Both the position numbers and the translations under genes were made by a program. The notes under the pieces were generated by a model that saw nothing but the letters and a program-made list of their open reading frames with translations, searched no databases and had not been told where the DNA came from. A stretch of 53,957 bases of DNA from Planctomycetota bacterium (GTDB lineage Bacteria > Planctomycetota > Planctomycetia > Pirellulales > Pirellulaceae). Each line of letters begins with the position of its first letter. Positions within the stretch are counted from its first letter, which is position 1. This document shows positions 8,086 through 17,114 of the stretch, in pieces. The DNA lies in the NCBI GenBank assembly GCA_023430365.1, contig JAEZAS010000030.1, forward strand, positions 1-53,957, read 5' to 3'.

Positions 8086-8430
8086 TGGCGCCTTGCCCCA
8101 CCCGTGGCCGGCGAGTGAACGCTTCGTACTTCTGGCGGCCCTCAGCGGAGTGGCAACAGACGGCTTTCGGGTTTTCGCTTGCCCCGACTAAGCTGGTGTG
8201 CAATTGCCCTTTCCAACCGGCTTCGAGATCATGCGCTTCAGCCGCTTCACGCTTCGGCGTGACTTGTTGCAGGACCACATGGGTTGCAAGAGGAGAGACG
8301 CTCGCCAGAGGCGTTTACCGAGAGACTCACCACAAACAAACTGCCCCTCCACGCATCTGGCCCGTGGTCGCCAGTGTCCATCCTTGGCAGAACACACTCG
8401 CACCACTCGTCGCGAAACAGGATTGTGTCG
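8086..8430. other. Intergenic stretch upstream of the TIR gene
   Basis: Open frames occur on both strands but none shows recognisable protein sequence. Part may be further decayed flavoprotein sequence from the minus-strand remnant. The promoter of the TIR gene must lie here; I could not pick a convincing one. Confidence 0.35.
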
Positions 8431-10998
8431 ATGGCCGACGCCCAAGTTTTCATCAGTTACGGACGTGCCGATGGCAGCTCGTTCGCGCAGCGATTGGCGT
8501 CGGACCTTCGAGGGCGGGGTTGCCAGGTGTGGATTGATCGAAGCGAAATTCAGCCGGGAGAAGCGTTTGAAATGGCGATTGAGCGAGCAATCACTCAATC
8601 ATCGCTCATTGCCGCGGTAATGACGCGCCGCTCTCTGTCGGAGGATAGTGTTTGTCGTGATGAGGTAGTTTACGCCTTCACCTCGAGGAAACGCATCGTT
8701 CCTCTGAGAATCGAATCGGACTCGGGCGTTAAGCCAAGCTTGTTGTTGGCTCGACTGAACTGGATTGACTTTACGGACAATTACGACACCGGGCTGGCAG
8801 CCTTAGTCGCCCTGCTCGACGGCAACGACTCTCTCCTTATTCCTCCTCAGTTTCCTACGGTGACTGGGGTGGCGCCCCTAAACTTCGGTATCGAGATCGC
8901 CAAGTTTACTCGGGACTTCTACGGCCGCGAGTGGTTGACTCCACACGTGGATCGTTGGCTGTCTGCCGGGGCGACGCCAGCCCTATTAATCCTGGGTGAA
9001 CCCGGGATCGGAAAGAGTTCAATTGCCGGGTGGCTTTGTCAGCGTCCCGATGTTGTGGCGGTGCATTTCTGTACTCAGCAGAACTCGCGTACGGTGGATG
9101 CCTCTACGTTTGTGGCCTCGCTGGTGGGGCAGCTATGTTCACAACTCCCCGGCTATAGTGCCGCAGTAGAGCGCCTTGCCCCTTCGGCCAAAAGATCGAG
9201 CGCCGTCGAAGCGTTCCGAGAGCTCATTCTCGACCCTCTCCACGACCTGGACGTCTCAAGGCCGCGGCTAATTGTCGTAGACTCCCTTGATTTGGCCGCC
9301 GCTTCGGCGGGCGAAACCATTCCAGACGTACTTGCGCTACATCTCTCCGATTTTCCGGAGTGGCTGCGCATCATCGCCACGACGCGCCCTGAAGTCGCAG
9401 TATTTTCGGGGTTTCAGCCTGCGAAACATCTGACGCTGGATTCCTCCGACGCCAATCAACTTAGCGACCTGCAACATTTCATTCACAAGGAAGTGCTGGC
9501 AATCGACATCGATCAGCGAGACCGGATGGTGCTGTCCTCCAGACTCGCCACCGAAGCTCGCGGCAACTTTCTGTTCGCGAAACTAGCAGTAAGCGCCCTC
9601 AAGAGCGGAGAGCTTGGGCCGCAGGACTTAGACTCACTCGCACCGGGATTGTCCGCGTTTTACCGACGACTACTGTCAAAACTCTATGACCCACTGGGAG
9701 AACACGATGCGGATTACTCTCGCATCCTTTCTCTCTTGGCAGTTAGCCGCAGTGCTTTGCCCCTGGACCTGCTTGCGCATGCAATTGGACGTTCCGCCGC
9801 CGATGTGAATCGCCTGTTGGTACGGCTTCGCCCTCTGCTTGAGGTTGAGGAGATCGAAGGAGCGCAGGCGTATTCTTTGTTTCACAAGTCCCTTCAGGAC
9901 TGGCTCTTGAATCGAGCGGAATCCTTTGAGTACTGGTGCGATCCGCTCCCAGCACACCGAATGCTGGCAGCTGTTCTCCAGGAAGAATGGGAACAGAGTA
10001 AGCACAAGGCTAAGTGGGAGCATGTATGGTCCTCGATGGCCTACCACTTGTATCGCGGCAAAGACACGAAACGGATGGCCGAGGCAATCAGCGCCGAATA
10101 CCTGTCACAGAAAGTCCTGCGATCGGGGTACGCCGTACTCGACGACGTTGAGTTTCTTGCGCGTGCATTGCTCGAAGCCGACGATCCAGAGTCCGTTCAA
10201 AAGTGTGTCGCGCTTGTGGACAATATCCGCGACGTAGTGGGCGGCGACGTGATCCGGCAGGCTCGCAAGTCGTTACAAACGGGACGCGGGACCGCGATCT
10301 CACACTCCGGCGTACACGAGGTCCCGATCGAGACCAGAACGGCCCTAGATGCCTGGGCTGGACTGCGTCCGGCGGGAGATGTTGGGGCAGATCTATGCAG
10401 GGTATTCGATTTGCACGGGCGCGTCCTCGTTCTGGTCGGCGATGCCCCAGGAGCAGGACTGAAGAGCGTCTTCTCAGCTCGATTCATCACGAATCTGGTG
10501 GAACGTATTTGTTCTGCCGAAGCAGGGCTCGACCCAGCGGAGACGCTCGAGCGACTCCAGGCCTTTCTAGGCAGTCACAACTACTTCGAGCCTCTATCCC
10601 TACAATTGGCGTTGATCGACCTTGCCGAGAAATTGGTTGCGGTGGCGAGCGCGGGGCATCCTCACCCGTTTCACCTTTCGAAATCTCGGCGAAAGGCGTT
10701 GAAGGTCCCCGTGCGCGGAGAGTTGCTAAACGCACCCCAGGATGGGAGCGGGCCCTCGTACAGATCCAGAAGGTTCGAAATCGGGCCGGATGATGTACTG
10801 TTGTTCTACACGGACGGACTTACTCAACAGCGAGCAGAACGCGTTGCCGCCCTAAGCTCCCGGCTTGAAGCATGCCTGAACGAGAACTTGACGGCGCGAC
10901 AACTGGGAATCGCATTGCTGGACGAAGCGAAGCGGCCACTGGATGGAGAGGATTTTCGAGACGACCAGAGTGCGGTTGTAGTCCGCATTACTCAGTGA
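8431..10998 (+). CDS. TIR - STAND (NACHT-like) ATPase - PP2C/SpoIIE phosphatase fusion
   Basis: 855-residue multidomain signalling protein. Residues about 2-135 are a TIR domain (AQVFISYGRADG, BB-loop region RSEIQPGEAF, candidate catalytic E78 in CRDEVVYAF). Residues about 150-600 are a STAND-type P-loop NTPase with Walker A GEPGIGKS (189-196), Walker B RLIVVDSLD (279-287) and a helical/winged-helix region. Residues about 640-855 are a PP2C-like SpoIIE/RsbU phosphatase with metal-site Asp in DVGADL, VGDAPGAGL, LLFYTDGLT and DDQSAVVV, plus the ASAGHPHP loop. I start at the ATG before ADAQVFISYG; the upstream in-frame residues are not conserved-looking. The usual repeat sensor of bacterial NLRs is replaced by the phosphatase. 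The STAS gene follows after 31 bases. Function is inferred: stimulus-gated TIR activity and/or dephosphorylation of the STAS partner. Confidence 0.85.
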   Translation: MADAQVFISYGRADGSSFAQRLASDLRGRGCQVWIDRSEIQPGEAFEMAIERAITQSSLIAAVMTRRSLSEDSVCRDEVVYAFTSRKRIVPLRIESDSGVKPSLLLARLNWIDFTDNYDTGLAALVALLDGNDSLLIPPQFPTVTGVAPLNFGIEIAKFTRDFYGREWLTPHVDRWLSAGATPALLILGEPGIGKSSIAGWLCQRPDVVAVHFCTQQNSRTVDASTFVASLVGQLCSQLPGYSAAVERLAPSAKRSSAVEAFRELILDPLHDLDVSRPRLIVVDSLDLAAASAGETIPDVLALHLSDFPEWLRIIATTRPEVAVFSGFQPAKHLTLDSSDANQLSDLQHFIHKEVLAIDIDQRDRMVLSSRLATEARGNFLFAKLAVSALKSGELGPQDLDSLAPGLSAFYRRLLSKLYDPLGEHDADYSRILSLLAVSRSALPLDLLAHAIGRSAADVNRLLVRLRPLLEVEEIEGAQAYSLFHKSLQDWLLNRAESFEYWCDPLPAHRMLAAVLQEEWEQSKHKAKWEHVWSSMAYHLYRGKDTKRMAEAISAEYLSQKVLRSGYAVLDDVEFLARALLEADDPESVQKCVALVDNIRDVVGGDVIRQARKSLQTGRGTAISHSGVHEVPIETRTALDAWAGLRPAGDVGADLCRVFDLHGRVLVLVGDAPGAGLKSVFSARFITNLVERICSAEAGLDPAETLERLQAFLGSHNYFEPLSLQLALIDLAEKLVAVASAGHPHPFHLSKSRRKALKVPVRGELLNAPQDGSGPSYRSRRFEIGPDDVLLFYTDGLTQQRAERVAALSSRLEACLNENLTARQLGIALLDEAKRPLDGEDFRDDQSAVVVRITQ

Positions 10999-11029
10999 GG
11001 TCCCCCTTTGCTTTGAGGGTGATTGGACG

Positions 11030-11977
11030 ATGAGCTCGGCAGAATTGGAGTATCGCCATTTATCGCTTCTCCCCATCGACGGCTGGCTCGTTGTGTCGTT
11101 CAACGATCGTAAGTTGATGGACGTCGGAGATCTTCAGCGGGTCGGTGATGAGTTGTTCCATGCCGCTGCGACTAACCCAAATCTTGTTTTGAATTTTGCA
11201 GGCGTCGAGTTTCTGCCGAGTTCCGCCTTCACCAAGTTGATCCTTCTTCAGAAGAAAACAACTGGTCAGTCCGGCAAGCTTGTGCTGTGTTCCGTTCGGG
11301 AACAAATCATGGAGGTTTTTCGGATTACACGGCTCGCGAGACTGTTCCCAATCGTCGCTGACGTTGCCGAGGCCATTCCGGTCATTGCCTCGAAAACGAT
11401 CCGTCTCACCTGTCCATTAAAGTCGTGTGAGTGCGAGATCGCGGTTCCAGTCACCACCTTTCTGAATCGTAGTGGACAGCTGTCTTGCCATGCGTGTGGT
11501 GTGACAGTGCAACTTACTTGCTTTCAAGACCTCAAGGTGAATACCGCCGAGGTTCTACAGTTGCGAGCGCCGAGTTACGAGGGACACTTCTTCGACGTCT
11601 CAGGACAATTCACCCCAGGAGACGGCGTCGGGTTTTACTCAATCCATGCGCCGCCCATCGTCGACTTGTATGCCTTTGACCTCCTTCTGGATGTTTGGCA
11701 GTCGCTTCCTGCGCCGCGAAGCGCCATTCTTGACCTCAGTAAGGTGTCTGAGTTGTCAGCGAGGGCGATGGGGCAGTTTGACACCATAGCGTCGCCGGGA
11801 GAATTCTTGGCAGTGTTTCGAGCGAAGCCGACACCAACTCAGACAGAAAACGAAAATCCCTCTCCGCCGTTTACGTGGAATTGCCGCCTTCCGTTACATG
11901 ACAGTAAATCCGCTGCAGTAGACTCCATTAGTCCGATTTCTCCCCGGTTTCTCGTGCAAATCAGTCATTCCGACTGA
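11030..11977 (+). CDS. STAS-domain (anti-anti-sigma-like) protein with zinc-ribbon-like centre
   Basis: 315 residues. The N-terminal 115 form a STAS domain of the RsbV/SpoIIAA type: NLVLNFAGVEFLPSSAFTKL contains the conserved strand-turn with candidate phosphoserine S64 or S65. A central segment has paired cysteines, CPLKSCECE and SCHACG, spaced like a zinc ribbon. The C-terminal third, from about 190, again resembles a STAS fold (RSAILDLSKVSELSARAMGQ). Placed 31 bases after the TIR-STAND-PP2C gene, it is the obvious substrate for that phosphatase. No RsbW-type kinase is encoded nearby. STAS call firm, zinc ribbon and second STAS tentative. Confidence 0.75.
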   Translation: MSSAELEYRHLSLLPIDGWLVVSFNDRKLMDVGDLQRVGDELFHAAATNPNLVLNFAGVEFLPSSAFTKLILLQKKTTGQSGKLVLCSVREQIMEVFRITRLARLFPIVADVAEAIPVIASKTIRLTCPLKSCECEIAVPVTTFLNRSGQLSCHACGVTVQLTCFQDLKVNTAEVLQLRAPSYEGHFFDVSGQFTPGDGVGFYSIHAPPIVDLYAFDLLLDVWQSLPAPRSAILDLSKVSELSARAMGQFDTIASPGEFLAVFRAKPTPTQTENENPSPPFTWNCRLPLHDSKSAAVDSISPISPRFLVQISHSD

Positions 11978-12139
11978 CGTGAATGGCAAACACGAAACGG
12001 AGCTGCAGACGCCGCAAGGAAGCGACCGAATGAGGGCGGCGAAATCCTTCGGTTCATTGCCTACTCCAGTCCGTGGACGCTCCGCGACTCAAAGCTGACC
12101 ATTGGGTCGCGCGGTCGATTGAGGCGAATGGAGAACTCT

Positions 12140-14053
12140 CTACGGCGAGGTCTTCCGCACAGAAAGCAGCCGCAGCCCGTTCAGCACAACCAGCACGGTA
12201 CCTCCTTCGTGCCCTAGGACCGCCAGCGGCAAAGGGAGAGCGAAAAACAGCCCGCCGATCACCAGCACCACCATCGCGCCAATCGCAAAGGTCAGATTCT
12301 GCCGGATGATGGCCGTCGTACGTCTCGCGAGTCGGTGGGCCACCGCCAATTGCTGCATGTCCTCCGATAGCAGGGCCACATCGGCCGCCTGGAGCGCGAC
12401 GTCTGATCCTGCCGCCCCCATGGCGACCCCGACATCGGCTCGGGCAAGAGCGGCTGCGTCATTGACGCCGTCGCCTACGAACGCGACTTTCCCACGGCTG
12501 GCGAGATCTCCGACCATGCGGACCTTGTCTTCCGGCAACATTTCGGAATGAATATCGTCCGGATGCAATCCCAGTTCCGCGCCGATTCGCAACGCAACCG
12601 TGCGCCGGTCTCCGGTCATCATGACGATTCTTCTAACGCCACTTTTTCTCAGGGCAGTCAGCGCTCGGCCCGATGTCGTCCGCACCTGGTCCGCCACGCT
12701 CACGGCTCCCAGCACACGTTCGTCCAATCCCAAATAGATGATCGTCTGCGAAGCATCAGACAGTCTCGTTAGCGCCGGATGATCGATCGTCGCACCCATC
12801 TGACTTGCCAGCCGCGCATTGCCCGCCCATAACTGCCCCTCGGGAACCAAACCGACAATACCCGCGCTGGGGCGATTGCTGACATCGTCGACCTCCGCAA
12901 AGGCAATCCCGCGGGCGGACACGTCTCGGCGAATGGCGGCTGCGCTATGATGTTCCGATTGGGCTTCGAGTCCTGCCAGCAGCGATAAGAAATGGGTTTC
13001 GTCGCCATCGAGAGCGACGACCTCTGTCACGGCGGCTTTGCCTGTGGTGAGGGTGCCTGTCTTGTCGAAGGCAAACGTATCGACGGCAGAGAGCGTTTCT
13101 AGCGCCCCACCTCCTTTGAAGAGGACGCCGCTACGAGCTGCGGCCGAGAGTGCCGACAAGATGGCAGCGGGCACCGAAATGACAATCGCACAAGGACTCG
13201 CCGCCACCAGGAGCGTGGCCGAGCGGTAAAGCGCCAGCTCCCAATCGCGTCCGACCCAGTAAAATCCGGCGAATGCCAGAATTGCGCTAACCAAGACTCC
13301 GATGGTGTAGCGTTGGCCGAACCACGCGCTGAAGCGCTCGGAGGGCGCTTTGGCGGCCTGCGCCTGGGTAACCAAGGAAATCATGCGGGCCACGGTGCTT
13401 TCCGCGACCGGCTTGGTGACTACGATCTCCAGCACGCCATCGAGGTTGACCGTAGCCTCAAACACCGCAGCCCCGGGATCTTTGGCGACCGGCATGGACT
13501 CGCCCGTGATGCTGGCTTCGTCAAGCGAACTAGAGCCATTGGCGATGACTCCGTCCGCCGGTACGCGGGCGCCGGGGCGTAGCACGACCATGTCCCCGAC
13601 AGTGAGGTCGGCGGCCGGCACTGCGGTCACCGTTCCATCCGCCGACTTGCGAAGCGCCGTTTCCGGCCGTAACGCCATGAGGGCCTCAATGGCGCGCCGC
13701 GCCCGACCCAAGGCACGTTGTTCCAGCGTGGTCGAGACGCTGAACAGCGTGAGGAGTACTGCGCCTTCCAACGGCGCGCCGACTGACGCCGCCGCGACGG
13801 CCGCAACAACCATTAGTAGGTCGATATCGAGAGCACGTTCCGTCCACAAGGCCGTGAGCGCTCGTAACGAAGCCGGCAGCCCGCCCGCGAGGTAGACCAG
13901 TGAAATGCCGACGAGAGAAAGGCAATTGGACGTGTGGTCATTCAGCGGCAAGGTGCTGAAGATGGCTAACACCATTCCGAAAACGGTCGCTCCTGTCAGG
14001 ATCAGGGGCACGTCGACTGGTGTGCCAAGAGCTGAGCGCGGCTTGCCGAACAT
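12140..14053 (-). CDS. P1B-4-type heavy-metal translocating ATPase (CoaT/CtpD-like)
   Basis: Inner-membrane metal-exporting P-type ATPase, 637 residues, no N-terminal HMA domain. The transmembrane metal site is SPC (286-288), the actuator loop has TGES, the phosphorylation site is D330 in DKTGT, the hinge is GDGVND, and the C-terminal helix carries HEGGT. SPC plus HEGGT defines subgroup P1B-4, known to move Co2+, Fe2+, Zn2+ or Ni2+; the substrate here is not decidable. Oddly the nucleotide-binding HP motif normally reading SEHP is SEHH (366-369). It stands alone, convergent with the STAS gene. Confidence 0.92.
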   Translation of the reverse strand: MFGKPRSALGTPVDVPLILTGATVFGMVLAIFSTLPLNDHTSNCLSLVGISLVYLAGGLPASLRALTALWTERALDIDLLMVVAAVAAASVGAPLEGAVLLTLFSVSTTLEQRALGRARRAIEALMALRPETALRKSADGTVTAVPAADLTVGDMVVLRPGARVPADGVIANGSSSLDEASITGESMPVAKDPGAAVFEATVNLDGVLEIVVTKPVAESTVARMISLVTQAQAAKAPSERFSAWFGQRYTIGVLVSAILAFAGFYWVGRDWELALYRSATLLVAASPCAIVISVPAAILSALSAAARSGVLFKGGGALETLSAVDTFAFDKTGTLTTGKAAVTEVVALDGDETHFLSLLAGLEAQSEHHSAAAIRRDVSARGIAFAEVDDVSNRPSAGIVGLVPEGQLWAGNARLASQMGATIDHPALTRLSDASQTIIYLGLDERVLGAVSVADQVRTTSGRALTALRKSGVRRIVMMTGDRRTVALRIGAELGLHPDDIHSEMLPEDKVRMVGDLASRGKVAFVGDGVNDAAALARADVGVAMGAAGSDVALQAADVALLSEDMQQLAVAHRLARRTTAIIRQNLTFAIGAMVVLVIGGLFFALPLPLAVLGHEGGTVLVVLNGLRLLSVRKTSP

Positions 14054-14291
14054 AGCGGGGTAGCTTACCTGCGACTTGGGGATTCACTACAAGCGTCGCA
14101 GCGCCCACGAGCTACGGATCTCGCATCGACACCGCACCCAGGAACCAAAAACGCGATTGATTGCCTGGGCAGTTGCAACCGCCGATTAAACGATATTCGG
14201 CATTTTGGTAGCGATTGTGATAACCTAACAAGCCGCCCACGCGTTTCAAGCTGCGCTTCTCCCAACGCTCGGTTGCCAGGGACTTCCACTC

Positions 14292-15380
14292 ATGAAAAGT
14301 CGTCCTACCCTCGCCAGCCTGCTGATTCTTCTGCTGAGTTCCTTGCCCAATGCCCATGAGGCTCAAGGGGGCGAGTTCGAGGTCGTGAAGGTGGCGGCCG
14401 ATAAAAAGGGGGTTGTCCTGCACCCTTCCGGCAAGCGCTATGTCCCTTGGGGGCATAACTACGCTTCGGTCGACATCCTGGATCGGCTGGCAAAGGACCC
14501 CGAGCGGGTGGAACGGGAATTTGCCGAGATGAAAGAGGCCGGCGCCACGGTGGCGCGCATTCATCCGGAGATGCTTCGAATTCTGAGCGGCCCCCAAGAG
14601 GTCGACCCGAAGGGTATCGAGGCAATCAAACAGCTTCTAAAGATCGCCGAGAAGACAGGCGTGCATCTGAAGATCACGGGGCTTGCCAATTACAGAATCA
14701 AGGATCGGGTTGCCTGGTACGACGAGTTGTCGGAGCAGGCTCGTTGGCAAACCCAGGCGTTTTTCTGGGCGACCATCGCCCGCGCTTGTGCGGAAAGTCC
14801 AGCGGTGTTCGCGTACGACCTGGTGAACGAACCGGGGGCAGCGGGAAAGCCCGAGGATGGCTGGTACTTGGGTCGGATGGGTGACGTCGAATTCTGCCAA
14901 CGCCTTAGCCTAAACCCCGGCGAGCGCAACGGGGACGAGATCTTCCGCGAGTGGACGAAGTTGATGGTGGCTGCCATCCGCAAGCAGGATCAGGCGCACC
15001 TGATCACGATGGGGATGCTCCCATTCCCTGGCGCCTACAAGGCGGCCGCCGAACAACTCGATTTCGTCTCGCCGCATCTGTATCCCAAGACGGGCAAGGT
15101 CGATGAGGAGATCGCGCTTCTCAAGAAATTCGATTGGGGTAAGCCGATCGTCATTGGCGAGACGTTTCCATTGAGTTGCGGCCCGGACGACGAACGGGAC
15201 TTTCTGCTCAAGAGCCGCGAATTCGCACACGGCTGGATCGGCCATTGGCCCGACGAATCGCCGGCGGAACTGGTGGAACTGAAAAAGGCCGGAAAAGCCA
15301 CCATTCATAATGCCATTTGGCTGTCGTGGGTGGAGCTTTTCAAGGAAATCGGCCCGCAGATGACTGACAGCAAACGATGA
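14292..15380 (+). CDS. Secreted glycoside hydrolase family 5-like protein
   Basis: 362 residues beginning with a signal peptide (MKSRPTLASLLILLLSS, likely cleavage near residue 26). The TIM-barrel hallmarks of clan GH-A are present: YVPWGHNYA early, the acid/base glutamate in YDLVNEPG, and the nucleophile in VIGETF. It is therefore predicted to cleave beta-linked glycans such as glucans or mannans in the periplasm or outside the cell. Length is normal for a single catalytic domain and no carbohydrate-binding module is attached. It is not clearly linked with its neighbours. Confidence 0.8.
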   Translation: MKSRPTLASLLILLLSSLPNAHEAQGGEFEVVKVAADKKGVVLHPSGKRYVPWGHNYASVDILDRLAKDPERVEREFAEMKEAGATVARIHPEMLRILSGPQEVDPKGIEAIKQLLKIAEKTGVHLKITGLANYRIKDRVAWYDELSEQARWQTQAFFWATIARACAESPAVFAYDLVNEPGAAGKPEDGWYLGRMGDVEFCQRLSLNPGERNGDEIFREWTKLMVAAIRKQDQAHLITMGMLPFPGAYKAAAEQLDFVSPHLYPKTGKVDEEIALLKKFDWGKPIVIGETFPLSCGPDDERDFLLKSREFAHGWIGHWPDESPAELVELKKAGKATIHNAIWLSWVELFKEIGPQMTDSKR

Positions 15381-15432
15381 GTCAGTCGGGTTGCGGCGGT
15401 GATCGATCGATTCACTCGCGGAGGCCGTGTTC

Positions 15433-15545
15433 ATGAATGCAGCGGTCTTCGTCGAGCCAGATCGAATTGTCCTGGAGGACTAGCGAGATTCGCGGCTCCG
15501 GACTGGAATTCCGTGTCATGTCACAGATGTCCGTCAGAACCAAGG
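15433..15545 (+). pseudogene. 5' remnant of a zinc alcohol dehydrogenase gene
   Basis: The reading MNAAVFVEPDRIVLED followed by TAG matches the first 16 residues of the intact dehydrogenase at 17115 (MKAAIFVEPGRIVLED). Similarity also covers the preceding GCGGAG ribosome-binding region. After the stop, nucleotide similarity continues with small indels, for instance the tract around 15509-15530 against the part of the intact gene encoding LLRVTTTTICG. It then ends abruptly. This is a truncated, frameshifted copy left by duplication and deletion. Confidence 0.7.
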
Positions 15546-15835
15546 GCGCACGTCCAGCGGAGCGCCGACACTAACCTCGGCTAGCAGTCGCGAGATGTAG
15601 GTGTTGCAAGCTTGAACGGTAGCTAACGGACATGGAATGGGCGGATCGCGCACTCCCGCGCACTCCCCTGTGCGATATGGCACACAGAAGGCCGCGTCCG
15701 ACTTACATCCTGAGTTTGGAGACCGGTGAAAAGGGGCGACGCAAGCAGCCAGGATGGGAGTGTCGCGACGGCATAAGAAATGCGAATCGCCCCCACGCCG
15801 GGATAGGCAACGGACAGTTCGCATTTCGATGAGGT
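15546..15835. other. Intergenic stretch upstream of the second BON gene
   Basis: No coding signal. A TGGCACA box at 15678-15684 has GG-N10-GC spacing like a sigma-54 promoter, but its -12 half is AGGC instead of TTGC. It is about 145 bases before the BON start, so I leave it as a weak hint. Confidence 0.3.
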
Positions 15836-16087
15836 ATGAGCATGCCCAGCACATCGCTTCCGCCTTCAACAGAAAACGATTGTGAGCTTCTCGAGCGAGT
15901 ATTGAGCAGCCTCTGTCGGCGGAACTACCACGCTTACCGCAAACTCCAAATTGACGTCCGAGACGGAATTGTGATCGTGCAGGGACGTGTGCCTTCCTAT
16001 TACTTGCGGCAGGTCGCCGTCGAGTGCATCAAGCATGTTCCGGGCGTTTCGCGGCTCGAAGATCTCATGGAAGTAGTGGACCGGTAG
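15836..16087 (+). CDS. Single BON-domain protein (copy 2)
   Basis: 83 residues, the same length as the BON protein at 6821. The domain covers about residues 20-83 with YHAYRKLQIDVRDGIVIVQG, RVPSYYLRQVAVE and a closing VPGVSRLEDLMEVV. No signal peptide, so cytoplasmic. The ATG at 15836 or the in-frame ATG at 15842 could be the start. It leads a plus-strand run with the universal stress protein, alcohol dehydrogenase and HAD-ATPase genes, with gaps of 21-35 bases, and is probably cotranscribed with them. Confidence 0.75.
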   Translation: MSMPSTSLPPSTENDCELLERVLSSLCRRNYHAYRKLQIDVRDGIVIVQGRVPSYYLRQVAVECIKHVPGVSRLEDLMEVVDR

Positions 16088-16121
16088 GCGTCTCACCAGC
16101 AACATTCGAAGGGTGCAACAG

Positions 16122-17093
16122 GTGTCAGGTAACACCGGCTATCAGCGAATCCTTGTGGCTACCGACTTTTCGCCCCATGCCGATGCGGCTCTCAAGCAGG
16201 CGGTGTGGTTGGCGCAGCAAACGGCTGCAAGCATCACCCTGGCCCACACATTGCCGAACTTACGTGAAGTTGTCCACAGCGCATCGGTACAGGCCAAGCT
16301 GGATTTACTCTACGGCGAAGGTGATAAGTTCCAGCGAGAGGTGCGGAAAAGTTCGGATGCGAAGATGCGCCGGATGATCGCCGATCTGGGAGCGGTTGAT
16401 CTCGACGTGAGGTGTGAGACGCTGCTGGGGCAGCCGTTCGTCGAGTTGACTCACGCGGTTCAGGCCGAGGGATATGACCTGGTGCTGGCCGGCACGCGGG
16501 GGCTGGCGGCTTGGGAACAGTTCTTCGTGGGCAGCACAGCCAAGCGACTCATTCGCAACTGCCCGGCGACCGTGTGGATCGTAAAGGCCGAGCACGTTGG
16601 ACCGCCCAAGGTCGTACTTGCGCCGACCGACTTTTCCGAAAACAGCCTCAAGGCCGCAAGTCACGGCGCTTGGGTCGCTCAGCAGGCCAACGCCCAATTT
16701 CATCTGCTGCACGTGATAGACTCCATGGATATTCCTGAGGACGTGATTTCCAGGGTTCCGCAAGGCAGTTCGTTACGCAATGAGATCAACGAGGAAGCGA
16801 AGGCGCGCTTGGAAACATTTCTGGACTCACTCCAAGCCGACCGCAACAAGGTTCTGGTTCACCTGTCGTGGGGTACGCCGTGGAAAGAAGTTAAACGAGT
16901 GGCCGAGCACCTGGCTGCGGACTTGATTGCGATGGGTACGGTTGGTCGCAGCGGTATTAAGGGGGTGCTGATGGGCAACACAGCCGAGAAAATCCTGGAT
17001 CGATGCGATTGCAGCGTCCTCACCGTGAAGCCTGACAACTACGTCTCACCGATCCACCCTGCGTTCTGGCCACTCCATCCTGGAAACGAATAA
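16122..17093 (+). CDS. Universal stress protein with two UspA domains (copy 1)
   Basis: Cytoplasmic tandem Usp protein of about 323 residues. The first UspA domain starts YQRILVATDFSPHADAAL and ends near residue 150 with GSTAKRLIRNCPATVWIV. The second starts PKVVLAPTDFSENS and ends GNTAEKILDRCDCSVLTV. Both carry the GTxG/S-(9)-GS(T) type ATP-binding tail: GTRGLAAWEQFFVGST and GTVGRSGIKGVLMGNT. Such proteins bind ATP and support survival under starvation or hypoxia. I prefer the GTG at 16122, eight bases after GAAGGG; the GTG at 16113 is too close to it. Confidence 0.92.
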   Translation: MSGNTGYQRILVATDFSPHADAALKQAVWLAQQTAASITLAHTLPNLREVVHSASVQAKLDLLYGEGDKFQREVRKSSDAKMRRMIADLGAVDLDVRCETLLGQPFVELTHAVQAEGYDLVLAGTRGLAAWEQFFVGSTAKRLIRNCPATVWIVKAEHVGPPKVVLAPTDFSENSLKAASHGAWVAQQANAQFHLLHVIDSMDIPEDVISRVPQGSSLRNEINEEAKARLETFLDSLQADRNKVLVHLSWGTPWKEVKRVAEHLAADLIAMGTVGRSGIKGVLMGNTAEKILDRCDCSVLTVKPDNYVSPIHPAFWPLHPGNE

Positions 17094-17114
17094 AGCTTTG
17101 CGGAGACACTTCTC

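Noticed and set aside
15677..15694. Sigma-54-like TGGCACA with GG-N10-GC before the second BON gene
   Set aside because: The -12 half is AGGC; about 145 bases from the start codon. Left as a hint only.
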